Below are positions 54,750 to 63,308 of a stretch of 64,000 nucleotides of DNA, one piece after another. Source of the DNA: Hyphomicrobiales bacterium (GTDB taxonomy: Bacteria > Pseudomonadota > Alphaproteobacteria > Rhizobiales > Rhizobiaceae); the NCBI GenBank assembly GCA_017305835.1, contig JAFKJY010000053.1:1-64000 (forward strand), in the 5' to 3' direction. Positions within the stretch are counted from its first letter, which is position 1; each line of letters starts with the position of its first letter. The position numbers and the translations under genes were made by a program. The notes under the pieces were generated by a model. It had not been told where the DNA came from and did no database searches. It saw nothing but the letters and a program-made list of their open reading frames with translations.

Positions 54750-55628
54750 TCAACCTGTCGGCGTCGAATGCGCCCAGGCCCAGTAGAGATCGCGCAGTTT
54801 CTTGGCGACCGGGCCCGGCTGCATGTCGCGGTCCTCGATGCGGACGACCGGCACGACCTTGGAGTGGTTGCCGGTCGAGAAGATCTCGTCGGCGCCGAGG
54901 AAGTCGGCGACCGACAGCGTCGCCTCGGCCACCTCGAAGCCGGCCTCCTTCAGCAGCAGCATCGAGCGCTGCCGGGTGATGCCGGCGAGGAAGGTGCCGT
55001 TGGCCGCCGGCGTGAGGGCGCGGCCGTCCTTGACGATGAACACGTTGGAGGAGCCGGTCTCGGCGACGTTGCCGAGCATGTCGCGCACCAGCGCGTTGTC
55101 GAAGCCGCGGCTCTTGGCCTCCATGATGATTCGGCCGTTGTTGGGGTAGAGGCAGGCCGCCTTGGCGTTGGTCGGCATCGTCTCCAGCGTCGGGCGGCGG
55201 AACGGCGAGACCGTCAGCGAGAAGCCCGACGGCGGCATCATCGGCGCCTCGTAGAGGCACAGGCAGAAGCGCGTCGTGGCGGGATCGGCCGGCACGCCCA
55301 TGTAGCCGCCGTCCTCGGCCCAGTACATCGGCCTGATGTAGATGGCGGTCCGGCCGTCGAACTTCTTCAGCCCCTCCCAGGTCAGCCCGACGATCTCCTC
55401 CGGCGTCATCGTCGGCTCCAGGCCGAGCGCGCGCGCCGAGGCGTTGACGCGGGCGGCGTGGAGATCGAGGTCCGGCGCCACGCCCTCGAACCAGCGGGCG
55501 CCGTCGAAGACCGAGGAGGCGAGCCACATGACGTGGCTGCGTGGCCCGACGATCGCCACGTTGCCCTCGTGCCAGCTGCCGTCGACATAGGTCCATGTGG
55601 CGGAGGAAGCAGGTCTCGCCAGGCTCAT
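54750..55628 (-). CDS. ilvE: Branched-chain amino acid aminotransferase (PLP fold type IV)
   Basis: 292 residues of the class IV aminotransferase family. The PLP-binding Lys156 lies in MPTNAKAACLYPN; the VFDGARWFEG block and GNVAETGSSNVF are conserved family regions. It is closest to the IlvE-like enzymes lacking an N-terminal extension. It catalyses transamination of Leu, Ile and Val or of a related substrate; D-amino acid or aminodeoxychorismate lyase activity is less likely given the PTLETMPTNAK block. Confidence 0.88.
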   Translation of the reverse strand: MSLARPASSATWTYVDGSWHEGNVAIVGPRSHVMWLASSVFDGARWFEGVAPDLDLHAARVNASARALGLEPTMTPEEIVGLTWEGLKKFDGRTAIYIRPMYWAEDGGYMGVPADPATTRFCLCLYEAPMMPPSGFSLTVSPFRRPTLETMPTNAKAACLYPNNGRIIMEAKSRGFDNALVRDMLGNVAETGSSNVFIVKDGRALTPAANGTFLAGITRQRSMLLLKEAGFEVAEATLSVADFLGADEIFSTGNHSKVVPVVRIEDRDMQPGPVAKKLRDLYWAWAHSTPTG

Positions 55629-55784
55629 CTTCGGCTCCCTTTTCCGTTCGTCCTGCCGTCATTCGACAGGCCCGCGTGCCGCAGGTCAATGCCGCTGCGC
55701 GCCAAACGGCTGGGCCAGCCGCGTCCTGCAACTTGACCGCGAATGGCGCTTGCGTTCAATTCGGGCGCCCGATCGGAAGCCCTC

Positions 55785-56438
55785 ATGAACCACTCCGCCT
55801 ATGTCTTCGATGCCTACGGCACGCTGTTCGACGTGCACGCCGCCGTGCGCCGCCACGCCGCCGAGGCGGGGCCGGAAGGCCAGCTCCTGTCCGAGCTGTG
55901 GCGCGCCAAGCAGCTCGAATATTCGTGGACGCGCACCCTGATGGGCGCCTATGCCGACTTCTGGAAGCTGACGGAGGACGCGCTCGACTACGCGCTGGCC
56001 AAGGTGCCGTCGGTGCGGCGCGACCTGCGCGGCAAGCTGCTCGACGCCTACCGCCACCTCGATTGCTATCCCGAAGTGCCGTTCGTGCTGAAGGCGCTGA
56101 AGGCGGAAGGCGCGCGGCTGGCGATCCTCTCCAACGGCTCGCCGGCGATGCTGGAGGCGGCCGTCCGCTCGGCCGCGCTGGAGCCGCTGCTCGACGGCAT
56201 CTTCTCCGTCGACGAGGTGCGCCGCTTCAAGACCGACCCGTCCGTCTACGACATGGTGACGACGGCCTGGCGGCTCTATCCCGGCAAGGTGTCGTTCCAT
56301 TCCTCCAACAGGTGGGACGTCGCCGGCGCGCGCAAGTTCGGCTTCCATACCGTGTGGATCAACCGCACGGGCCAGCCGGACGAATATCGGGACCTTCCGC
56401 CGCACCTCGTGCTCCCGTCGCTCGAAGGCATCGTCTGA
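55785..56438 (+). CDS. HAD-family (S)-2-haloacid dehalogenase type II
   Basis: 217 residues. Nucleophile Asp9 in VFDAYGTLFD, motif II SNGSPAML, Lys in FKTDPSVYD and motif III SSNRWDVAGARKFG match L-2-haloacid dehalogenases. It hydrolyses short 2-haloacids or serves as a related phosphatase-like hydrolase. The start at 55785 (MNHSAYVFDAY) has GGAAG upstream; the longer frame from 55743 adds 14 unsupported residues. Confidence 0.88.
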   Translation: MNHSAYVFDAYGTLFDVHAAVRRHAAEAGPEGQLLSELWRAKQLEYSWTRTLMGAYADFWKLTEDALDYALAKVPSVRRDLRGKLLDAYRHLDCYPEVPFVLKALKAEGARLAILSNGSPAMLEAAVRSAALEPLLDGIFSVDEVRRFKTDPSVYDMVTTAWRLYPGKVSFHSSNRWDVAGARKFGFHTVWINRTGQPDEYRDLPPHLVLPSLEGIV

Positions 56439-56584
56439 ATTCGGCCTCTTCGCGGCGTTAGCGGTTCATTCACCATGGCCGGGGCACCATCGGCCTGACA
56501 GCCAGCAACCCGCCGAAGCGGCAGCGGCTGCGGGAACCCCGCATGCTGCACGGCCGTTCATTGGCGGGAATCGACGGGATCATC

Positions 56585-57301
56585 ATGAACGACACGCATT
56601 CGACCTCGACCTTCACGCGCCGCAGGCTGCTCGGAGCGGCCGGCGCCGGCGCCGCCACCCTCATCATGGGCGGCTGCGCGACCAGCCGGGTCCAGACCAG
56701 CAGCGTCACGCCGCCTCCGCCCCCGGCCGCGCCGGAGGGCTACCGGGCCATGTATGCCGAAATGGTCGACGACGGCTTCGTCGTGCCGGCGATCCCGATC
56801 GAGCGGGTCAACCAGGAATTCTACCGCCAGGTCGTGCCGGACCCGACCGGCGAGCGGCCGGGAACGGTGGTGGTCGACACCAGCTCGCATCACCTCTACC
56901 TCGTGCGTGAGAACGGCGAGGCGCTGCGCTACGGCGTCGGCCTCGGCCGCGAGGGCTTCGCCTGGGCCGGCCGCGCCGTCATCCAGTGGAAGCAGAAATG
57001 GCCGAAGTGGACGCCGCCGGACGAGATGATCGGCCGCCAGCCTGAGCTCGCCAAGTACAGCGCCGCCAATGGCGGCATGCCCGGCGGCCTCGACAACCCG
57101 CTCGGCGCGCGCGCGCTCTACCTGTTCCAGGACGGCGAGGACACGCTCTACCGCCTGCACGGCTCGCCGGAATGGTGGTCGATCGGCAAGTCGGTGTCGT
57201 CCGGCTGCGTGCGGCTGATGAACCAGGACATCATCGACCTCTACGACCGCGTGCCCAACAAGACCCCGGTGCTCGTCACCGCGCTCGCGCGGACGGTCTA
57301 G
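56585..57301 (+). CDS. L,D-transpeptidase (YkuD) with lipoprotein/Tat-like signal
   Basis: 238 residues. An N-terminal twin-Arg-like sequence (TRRRLLGAAG) leads to a lipobox MGGC (Cys31). The YkuD domain has His192 in LHGSPEWW and catalytic Cys208 in SVSSGCVRL. It forms 3-3 cross-links in peptidoglycan or links lipoproteins to the wall. The start at 56585 gives a clean signal; the longer frame to 56543 does not. Its TAG stop begins the palindrome at 57301. Confidence 0.9.
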   Translation: MNDTHSTSTFTRRRLLGAAGAGAATLIMGGCATSRVQTSSVTPPPPPAAPEGYRAMYAEMVDDGFVVPAIPIERVNQEFYRQVVPDPTGERPGTVVVDTSSHHLYLVRENGEALRYGVGLGREGFAWAGRAVIQWKQKWPKWTPPDEMIGRQPELAKYSAANGGMPGGLDNPLGARALYLFQDGEDTLYRLHGSPEWWSIGKSVSSGCVRLMNQDIIDLYDRVPNKTPVLVTALARTV

Positions 57302-57342
57302 TTCCAACAGTCAGGCGGAAAACCCGGCCTGACTGTTGGAAC
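57301..57342. terminator. 16-bp-arm palindrome after the L,D-transpeptidase gene
   Basis: Perfect arms GTTCCAACAGTCAGGC and GCCTGACTGTTGGAAC around a 10-base loop start at the last base of the stop codon. It could terminate the transpeptidase transcript, but no U-tract follows. It shares the core GTTCCAACA with the palindrome at 57369-57414. Confidence 0.75.
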
Positions 57343-57368
57343 CGTTGATTTCGTTCCCGATTTGCACT

Positions 57369-57414
57369 AAGTTCCAACACTTGCTGGCTCTTTTCCTGTC
57401 GAGTGTTGGAACTT
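57369..57414. promoter_or_regulatory. 13-bp-arm palindrome overlapping the nucleotidyltransferase start
   Basis: Perfect arms AAGTTCCAACACT (57369-57381) and AGTGTTGGAACTT (57402-57414) with a 20-base loop. The right arm overlaps the TTG start at 57413, so it would block translation or serve as an operator. Together with 57301-57342 there are four copies of the GTTCCAACA core in 115 bp. Confidence 0.7.
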
Positions 57415-58441
57415 GGTGGATTTCGTCGAACTGAACAACGACCAGCGCCGCGAGCTGATAAACACGCGGCAACGCTTCGAGGCGTGGCAGGAGGCAGCCG
57501 CGAACGAGCGGCGCTACCGCGGCTCCCTCGTCTGGTCGCAGACAAAGGGAACGGACTACCTCCTCAAATCCTACTACGACGAGCAGGGCCGACGCAGGCA
57601 GACTTCGCTCGGGCGCCGCAGCGCGGAAACCGAGGAGGTCAAGCAGCGCTTCGACGAAGAAAGGGCCAAGGCAAGCGAAGCGCGCCAGCAGATCGAAGCG
57701 GCGCTGGCGCGGCAGGCGGCGATCAACCGAGCCCTCGGACTCGGACGCATCCCGCAAACCCCCGCCCGAATCCTGCACGCGCTCAACAAACGCGGGCTGC
57801 TGGGGACGGGTCTGCGCGTTGCCGGAACGAACGCCGTCTACGCCTACGAGGCAGCCTGCGGCGTGTTTGTCGATCCCGGCATCACGGCAACGAACGACAT
57901 CGACCTCCTGCTCGATTCCCGTTCCCGGCTCCATCTCGTCGCCGACGCGGAATTCGGTGGCAACAATCTCCTTCAGATCATCCAGAGCACCGATCGTTCC
58001 TTCAAGCGCTCGGCAAACCCGTTTCGCGCCAGCAATAGCGAGGGCTACCTGGTCGACCTCATAAAGCCGGTGCGTAGTCCTCCCTGGGCGGAGGCGCCGC
58101 GTCCGGTCGGAGAGCAGGAAGATCTCGAAGCCGCCGAAATCGAAGGGCTCGTCTGGCTGGAAAACGCAGTGCCATTTCGTCAGATGGTGATCGACGAACG
58201 CGGCTTTCCACTCTGGATCGTCGCTCCCGATCCGCGGGTGTTTGCAGTCCACAAGCACTGGCTTTCCAAGAGGCCCGAGCGCGAGCGACCGAAGGCCCGC
58301 CGGGACCATGCTCAAGCCGCGGCAGTAGCGGAACTGGTGAGGACATTCCTGCCACACCTGCCGTTCGACGCACCGGAACTGCAGGTCCTGCCCAAGAAGG
58401 TCGTCAACGACTTCCTGGCGGAGTTCCCGCTACCCGCCTAG
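57413..58441 (+). CDS. GSU2403-family nucleotidyltransferase-fold protein
   Basis: 342 residues from a TTG start (a GTG at 57416 is an alternative). A helical N-terminal half with a coiled-coil-like region (about 70-108) is followed by a nucleotidyltransferase core with [17 protein letters not shown] and the metal-binding pair Asp162-x-Asp164 in TNDIDLLLD. Function unknown; this family is often accessory and resembles toxin- or defence-linked nucleotidyltransferases. No partner antitoxin frame was found. Its start lies in a palindrome and its base composition is lower in GC than its neighbours. It is convergent with the ATPase gene (4-bp overlap). Confidence 0.75.
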   Translation: MVDFVELNNDQRRELINTRQRFEAWQEAAANERRYRGSLVWSQTKGTDYLLKSYYDEQGRRRQTSLGRRSAETEEVKQRFDEERAKASEARQQIEAALARQAAINRALGLGRIPQTPARILHALNKRGLLGTGLRVAGTNAVYAYEAACGVFVDPGITATNDIDLLLDSRSRLHLVADAEFGGNNLLQIIQSTDRSFKRSANPFRASNSEGYLVDLIKPVRSPPWAEAPRPVGEQEDLEAAEIEGLVWLENAVPFRQMVIDERGFPLWIVAPDPRVFAVHKHWLSKRPERERPKARRDHAQAAAVAELVRTFLPHLPFDAPELQVLPKKVVNDFLAEFPLPA

Positions 58442-60018
58442 CGTTTCAGGCTGCCGAGGATGCCGCGCACCAGCGCGCGGCCGAGCGAGGAGCCGACCGA
58501 GCGCACGACCGACTTGAGCGCGGCTTCCGTCACCGACTGCCGGTTCGAGGTGCGCGGCGCGCTCGTCGTGCGGGTCGAGCGGCGTTGCCGGTACTCCTCC
58601 TCGACGCGGTCGTCGCCGCGTCCGCCGAAATCGGGCAGCGTCCAAGGACCGCTCCTGCCGCCGCCCGAGGACGGGGCCTGGGCGCGGGCGTCCTCCTGCG
58701 CCTTCGCCGCATCCGCGGTGCGCTTCTGCAACAGCTCGAAGGCCGATTCGCGGTCGACCGTCTGGTCGTACTGGCCGGCGACCGGGCTCGCCGCGATGAT
58801 GCGCCGGCGCTCCTCGTCGGTGATCGCGCCGATGCGCGACGAGGGCGGCCGGATCAGCGTCCGCTGCACCATCGAGGGGATCGCCTTCGCCTCCAGCAGC
58901 GACACCAGCGCCTCGCCCGTGCCGAGCTGGGTGATCGCCTCGGCGCAGTTGAAGTCCGGGTTGGGCCGGAAGGTGTCGGCGGCCGTCCGCACCGCCTTCT
59001 GCTCGCGCGGGGTGTAGGCGCGCAGCGCGTGCTGGATGCGGTTGCCGAGCTGGGCCAGCACCGTCTCGGGCACGTCGAGCGGATTCTGGGTGACGAAGTA
59101 GACGCCGACGCCCTTCGAGCGGATCAGCCGTACCACCTGCTCGACGCGGTCGACCAGCGCCTTCGGCGCCTCGTCGAACAGCAGGTGCGCCTCGTCGAAG
59201 AAGAACACCAGCCGCGGCTTGTCGGGATCGCCGATCTCGGGAAGCTGCTCGAACAGCTCCGACAGCAGCCACAGCAGGAAGGTCGCGTAGAGGCGTGGGT
59301 TCATCATCAGCTTGTCGGCGGCCAGCACGCCGATCGCGCCGCGCCCGTCCGGCGTCGTGCGCATCAGGTCGGCGATGCGCAGCGCCGGCTCGCCGAAGAA
59401 GTTCTTGCCGCCCTGCTGCTCGAGGATCAGCAGCGAGCGCTGGATGGCGCCGACAGAGGCCTTGTTGACGTTGCCGTAGCGGGCGGCGATCTCGTCGGCG
59501 CGCTCCGCCACGTTGGCGAGCAGCGCCTGCAGGTCCTTCATGTCGAGAAGCAGCAGCCCCTCCTCGTCGGCGATGCGGAAGGCGATGTTGAGCACACCCT
59601 CCTGCGCCTCGGTGAGGTTCATCAGCCGCGACAGCAGCAGCGGTCCCATCTCCGACACGGTGGCGCGGATCGGATGGCCCTTCTCGCCGAACAGGTCCCA
59701 GAAGATCACCGGGTACTGGCGGTACTCGTAGGGGTCGAGCTTGATCGTGGCGGCGCGCTCGCGCAGGAAATCCTTGTCGTCGCCGGCCATGGCGATGCCG
59801 GACAGGTCACCCTTGATGTCGGCGCAGAAGACCGGCACGCCGGCGTCGGAGAAGCCTTCGGCGAGGATCTGCAGCGTGACCGTCTTGCCGGTGCCGGTCG
59901 CGCCGGTGACGATGCCGTGCCGGTTGCCGTATTTGAGCAGCAGCTCTTCCGGCTTCTGGTAGCTGTTGTCCGGCTTGCGGCTGGCGCCGACGAAAATCGA
60001 GGCATCCTCGCTCATCAT
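58438..60018 (-). CDS. DUF853 HerA-like ATPase
   Basis: 526 residues. Walker A GATGTGKT at 39-46, Walker [14 protein letters not shown], and the arginine-finger region in [28 protein letters not shown]853 proteins are hexameric HerA/FtsK-like ATPases; the cellular role of this subgroup is not established. The long variable linker (about 450-490) precedes a C-terminal hydrophobic helix. Start at 60018 or the next Met codon at 60015. Confidence 0.88.
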   Translation of the reverse strand: MMSEDASIFVGASRKPDNSYQKPEELLLKYGNRHGIVTGATGTGKTVTLQILAEGFSDAGVPVFCADIKGDLSGIAMAGDDKDFLRERAATIKLDPYEYRQYPVIFWDLFGEKGHPIRATVSEMGPLLLSRLMNLTEAQEGVLNIAFRIADEEGLLLLDMKDLQALLANVAERADEIAARYGNVNKASVGAIQRSLLILEQQGGKNFFGEPALRIADLMRTTPDGRGAIGVLAADKLMMNPRLYATFLLWLLSELFEQLPEIGDPDKPRLVFFFDEAHLLFDEAPKALVDRVEQVVRLIRSKGVGVYFVTQNPLDVPETVLAQLGNRIQHALRAYTPREQKAVRTAADTFRPNPDFNCAEAITQLGTGEALVSLLEAKAIPSMVQRTLIRPPSSRIGAITDEERRRIIAASPVAGQYDQTVDRESAFELLQKRTADAAKAQEDARAQAPSSGGGRSGPWTLPDFGGRGDDRVEEEYRQRRSTRTTSAPRTSNRQSVTEAALKSVVRSVGSSLGRALVRGILGSLKR

Positions 60019-60276
60019 GTCTCTCCGGCTGGAGCGCGGCGAAACGGCCGCACCTCCCCTATAGTCACGCCCGCATGGGCCGGCAATGGACCGCCGCTGT
60101 CACCGCGAATCCACGCCGGCCGCCAAATGACGGGGCGCTGGAATGAGTCCGTTGCGCGGACACCAGCCTGACCGTAAGGTTTGTGGCGACATTCGGGCCG
60201 CAGGCGGATGCGGACCGGAAAACCGGGCGGGGGCCGGTCGGCACGGCGCCGGATGCGGCGCGGCGAAGGAGGCGAG

Positions 60277-61671
60277 ATGAGTTCGACGGGTTCCGCCGGA
60301 CAGGGCAGAAAGACGGGCGCGCGGCGCCAGCCTCCTGCCGCTGCCGCGCTGGCGCGCGATCCGCTGACGGCCGCGTTCGAGGCGGCCGCTCAGCAGGCCG
60401 CGCCCTCGCCGCTCGCGCCCGAAGGCCGCTCCGAGGCCGCCCGCCGCGTGCGGCCGAAATTCATCCAGCGCATCGACGATCCCTCGCCCGAAAGGGCCAA
60501 CGCCCAGGCGCTCGAGGATCTCGCCTCCGGAGCGGACGGGCTGGCCATCGTGTTCGAGGGTGCGCCCAACGCGTTCGGCAACGGCCTGCCGGCCAACGCG
60601 GAAGCGCTGGCGGCCGCGCTGCGCGACGTGCCGCTGATGCGCACGCATCTCAGGCTCGACGTGCATCCGCAGAGCCGCGCCTCGATCGACTGGCTGGTGC
60701 AGCTCCTGACCGCGCGGCGCGTCAGCCCCGAGCGGCTCGACGTCTCGTTCGGGTTCGACCCGGCGGCGCTGTTCGCCGGTACCGGCCGGCTGCGCATGTC
60801 GATCGAGGCGATGCTGGCCTCGATGCCGCAGTCGCTCGCCCATTTCTTCGCGCTCGGCGTGCCGGGCATCCTGCTCGAGGCCGACGGCCGCGTGTTCCAC
60901 AATGCGGGCGCCACCGACGCGCAGGAGCTCGGCATCATGCTCGCCTCCGCCGTCACCTATCTGCGCATGTTCGAGGAGGCGCGGCAGCCGGCGCTCTACG
61001 CGGCCGCCCATATCGGCTTCAGCCTGTCGATCGACCAGGACCACCGCCGTGCCATCGCCAAGCTGCGCGCGCTGCGCAGCCTGTGGGCGCGCGTGCTGGA
61101 GAGCTATTCGGTGCCGCCGCTGGAGCCCGTCATCCACGCCGAGACCTCCTACCGGATGCTGACGACGCGGGCGGTCGACGCCAACCTGACGCGCGCCACC
61201 GTCGCGGCGATGGCGGCGATGGATGCCGGCGCGACCTCGCTGTCGCTGCTGCCACCGTCGCTGCCTTCCGGCCTGCCGGACGCGCAGGCGAGGCGGGCGG
61301 TGCGCAACGCACTGCTGGTGCTCGGCGTCGAGGCCGACGTGGCGCCCAGCGGCGCCGACGTCGACGCGCTCGCCGCCGCGACCGGCGAGGCCGCCTGGGC
61401 GGAGCTGCGCCGCATCGAGGAGGAAGGCGGCGTGCTGCGCAGCCTGCTCGACGGCCATGTGCAGGCGCGCATCGCCGAATCGCGCGCCGCGCTCGCCGAG
61501 AGCCTGCGCGGCGGCCGACCTGCGATCGTCGGCATGAACGTGCACCCGGCCGCCTCGGGCGGAGCGCCGCTGGCGCCGCCTGCGACCGCCGGGGCGGCGG
61601 AGGACGGCGTCGTGTTCTGCGAGAAGCTGCCGATCGTCAGGCTGGAAGAGCTGCTGGACGAGGCGGCCTGA
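60277..61671 (+). CDS. Methylmalonyl-CoA mutase small-subunit-like protein
   Basis: 464 residues matching the beta/alpha barrel of methylmalonyl-CoA mutase family (MutA type): LRLDVHPQSRASIDW, VDANLTRATVAAMAAMDAGA. There is no C-terminal B12-binding domain and no large subunit (MutB) gene next to it. A perfect AAGGAGG ribosome-binding site 5 bp before the ATG at 60277 fixes the start, discarding a 32-residue Arg-rich extension. It may pair with a MutB encoded elsewhere or have another role. Confidence 0.8.
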   Translation: MSSTGSAGQGRKTGARRQPPAAAALARDPLTAAFEAAAQQAAPSPLAPEGRSEAARRVRPKFIQRIDDPSPERANAQALEDLASGADGLAIVFEGAPNAFGNGLPANAEALAAALRDVPLMRTHLRLDVHPQSRASIDWLVQLLTARRVSPERLDVSFGFDPAALFAGTGRLRMSIEAMLASMPQSLAHFFALGVPGILLEADGRVFHNAGATDAQELGIMLASAVTYLRMFEEARQPALYAAAHIGFSLSIDQDHRRAIAKLRALRSLWARVLESYSVPPLEPVIHAETSYRMLTTRAVDANLTRATVAAMAAMDAGATSLSLLPPSLPSGLPDAQARRAVRNALLVLGVEADVAPSGADVDALAAATGEAAWAELRRIEEEGGVLRSLLDGHVQARIAESRAALAESLRGGRPAIVGMNVHPAASGGAPLAPPATAGAAEDGVVFCEKLPIVRLEELLDEAA

Positions 61672-61689
61672 CGGCGCCCACCCGTCCCG

Positions 61690-62166
61690 TCACCGGGCCG
61701 CGTCGAGCGCCACGATCTCCCATTCGCGGCCGTTGACGGTGCCCGTCTCGCCGACCTTCTTGCCGAACAGTGCGCGGGCCATCGGCGAGACGTGCGAGAT
61801 GGAGCCCCTGGCCGCGTCGGCCTCGTCCTCGCCGACGATCCGCCAGGTCCGGCGCTCGCCGTCCTCATCCTCGACCGTGACGCTCATGCCGAAGCGGACG
61901 ACCTCGCTGTCGGGATCGGGAACCGAGACCTCGGCGCTCTCGCGACGCGCGTTCCAGTAGCGCAGGTCGCGCGAGACGAGCGCGATGCGGCCGCGGTCGG
62001 CATCGGCCTCGGCGCGCGCCATCTCCTCGCGCAGGCGGCCGATCTCGGCCTCCATCGCGGCCAACCCTTCCGGCGTGACGAGATTGCGGTGCGGGCTGAT
62101 TGCCCGCTCGCCGATGTCGGAGAGACCCGCCTCGTTCTGCGCCTCGCTGGTGAATGCCCTGCTCAT
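61690..62166 (-). CDS. GreA/GreB-family transcription elongation factor-like protein
   Basis: 158 residues: coiled-coil N-terminal domain (about 33-80, TPEGLAAMEAEIGRLREEMA) and a C-terminal FKBP-like GreA/B domain (ISHVSPMARALFGKKVGE). It binds the RNA polymerase secondary channel and stimulates cleavage of stalled transcripts, or as a paralogue modulates polymerase otherwise. The tip acidic residues of classic GreA lie near DPDSE but are not cleanly identifiable. It is convergent with the mutase-like gene. Confidence 0.85.
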   Translation of the reverse strand: MSRAFTSEAQNEAGLSDIGERAISPHRNLVTPEGLAAMEAEIGRLREEMARAEADADRGRIALVSRDLRYWNARRESAEVSVPDPDSEVVRFGMSVTVEDEDGERRTWRIVGEDEADAARGSISHVSPMARALFGKKVGETGTVNGREWEIVALDAAR

Positions 62167-62215
62167 GGACAGAATGTAGGGCCGTGCGGACGCGATCTCA
62201 ACGCGAGCCGACCGT

Positions 62216-63241
62216 TTACCCGCCCACGGCGGCGAGGCCCGTCAGCGCCTCCGTCGGCTGCAGGCTGCCGACGCCCATGCCGTTGCGGTTCTTCAGCACC
62301 GGGTGGGCCAGTTCGTTGAGCCGCGCGGCGAGCGCGGCGTCGTCGGAAACCAGCGCCGCGAGCACCGACGCCACCATGACCTCCGCCGCACGGCCGGCTC
62401 CGTCGTCGCATTTGAGCGCGATGCCGAGGCCGAGATCGGGGATCGCCGCGCAGAAGACGCCCTCGGCGCCGGTCTTGGTGAAGATGCGGCCCTTGCCGGC
62501 CTCCATCATCAGCGTGTCGGCCCGGCCCGTGCCGGCGACGAACCAGGGATGCGCCATGCAGGCCGCGACGAGGCGGCGCGCCGCGGCCGCCCTCGCCGGC
62601 AGCAACCCCTCTCCCGTCACCATGCGGGCGAAGCCGGTCGCCAGGCTGACCAGCGGCACCGCATAGGTGGGGATCGAGCAGCCGTCTATGCCGCAGCTCT
62701 CCTCGTCGTGCGCCGCGCCGGTCACGTCGACCAAAGCCTCGCGCACGAGCTGCTGCTCGGCATGCTCGCGCCGCACGTAGCCGCGAGGGTCGAACCCCGC
62801 ATGCACGCAGGTGCAGAGGAAGCCGGAATGCTTGCCCGAGCAGTTGTTGTGGAGCGCGGTGGGCGTCTCGTGCCGCCGCGCAAGCTCGTGCGCGGCCTCC
62901 TCGCCGCTCGGCCAGTGGGCGCCACATTCGAGCGCGGCGACGTCGAGGCCGGCGCGGGCGAGCAGCTCCGCCGCCTTGGCGGCGTGGACGGGCTCGCCCG
63001 AATGGGAAGCGCAGGCGAAGGCAAGGTCCTCGTCGGAAAAGCCGAAGGCGTCGGCCGCCCCGCTTTCGACCAGCGGCAGCGCCTGGATCGCCTTCACCGC
63101 CGAGCGCGGGAAGACCGGCCGCTCGACGTCGCCGAGCGACAGCACCACGCGGCCGTCGCCGTCGCACACCACGATCGCGCCGCGGTGGCGGCTTTCGACC
63201 ACGTCGCCGCGCATGACGTCGACGAGAACGGGATTGGACAT
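62216..63241 (-). CDS. L-asparaginase, ReAV/class 3 type
   Basis: 341 residues. It matches the Rhizobium etli asparaginase II (ReAV) type, unrelated to the classic bacterial enzymes: Ser47-x-x-Lys50 in PRSAVKAI, Ser79 in CASHSGEP, and Cys-rich loops (ALECGAHW, NNCSGKHSGF, ESCGIDGCS) that include the zinc-site cysteines. It hydrolyses asparagine to aspartate and ammonia. AGGTGTGAG precedes the start at 63241. Confidence 0.92.
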   Translation of the reverse strand: MSNPVLVDVMRGDVVESRHRGAIVVCDGDGRVVLSLGDVERPVFPRSAVKAIQALPLVESGAADAFGFSDEDLAFACASHSGEPVHAAKAAELLARAGLDVAALECGAHWPSGEEAAHELARRHETPTALHNNCSGKHSGFLCTCVHAGFDPRGYVRREHAEQQLVREALVDVTGAAHDEESCGIDGCSIPTYAVPLVSLATGFARMVTGEGLLPARAAAARRLVAACMAHPWFVAGTGRADTLMMEAGKGRIFTKTGAEGVFCAAIPDLGLGIALKCDDGAGRAAEVMVASVLAALVSDDAALAARLNELAHPVLKNRNGMGVGSLQPTEALTGLAAVGG

Positions 63242-63308
63242 GCTCACACCTGCGCGCAGGACTTGTTGGCCGCGCATCGCCCGCCGGCCCGCCTGCGTCG
63301 CGAGCCCC

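Noticed and set aside
57413..58441. A two-gene AbiE-type or MNT/HEPN toxin-antitoxin system
   Set aside because: No partner gene lies on either side; the neighbours are an L,D-transpeptidase and a convergent ATPase gene.
60019..60276. tRNA or other RNA gene in the gap before the mutase-like gene
   Set aside because: No cloverleaf arms or CCA end could be found; only promoter-like leader DNA with small hairpins.
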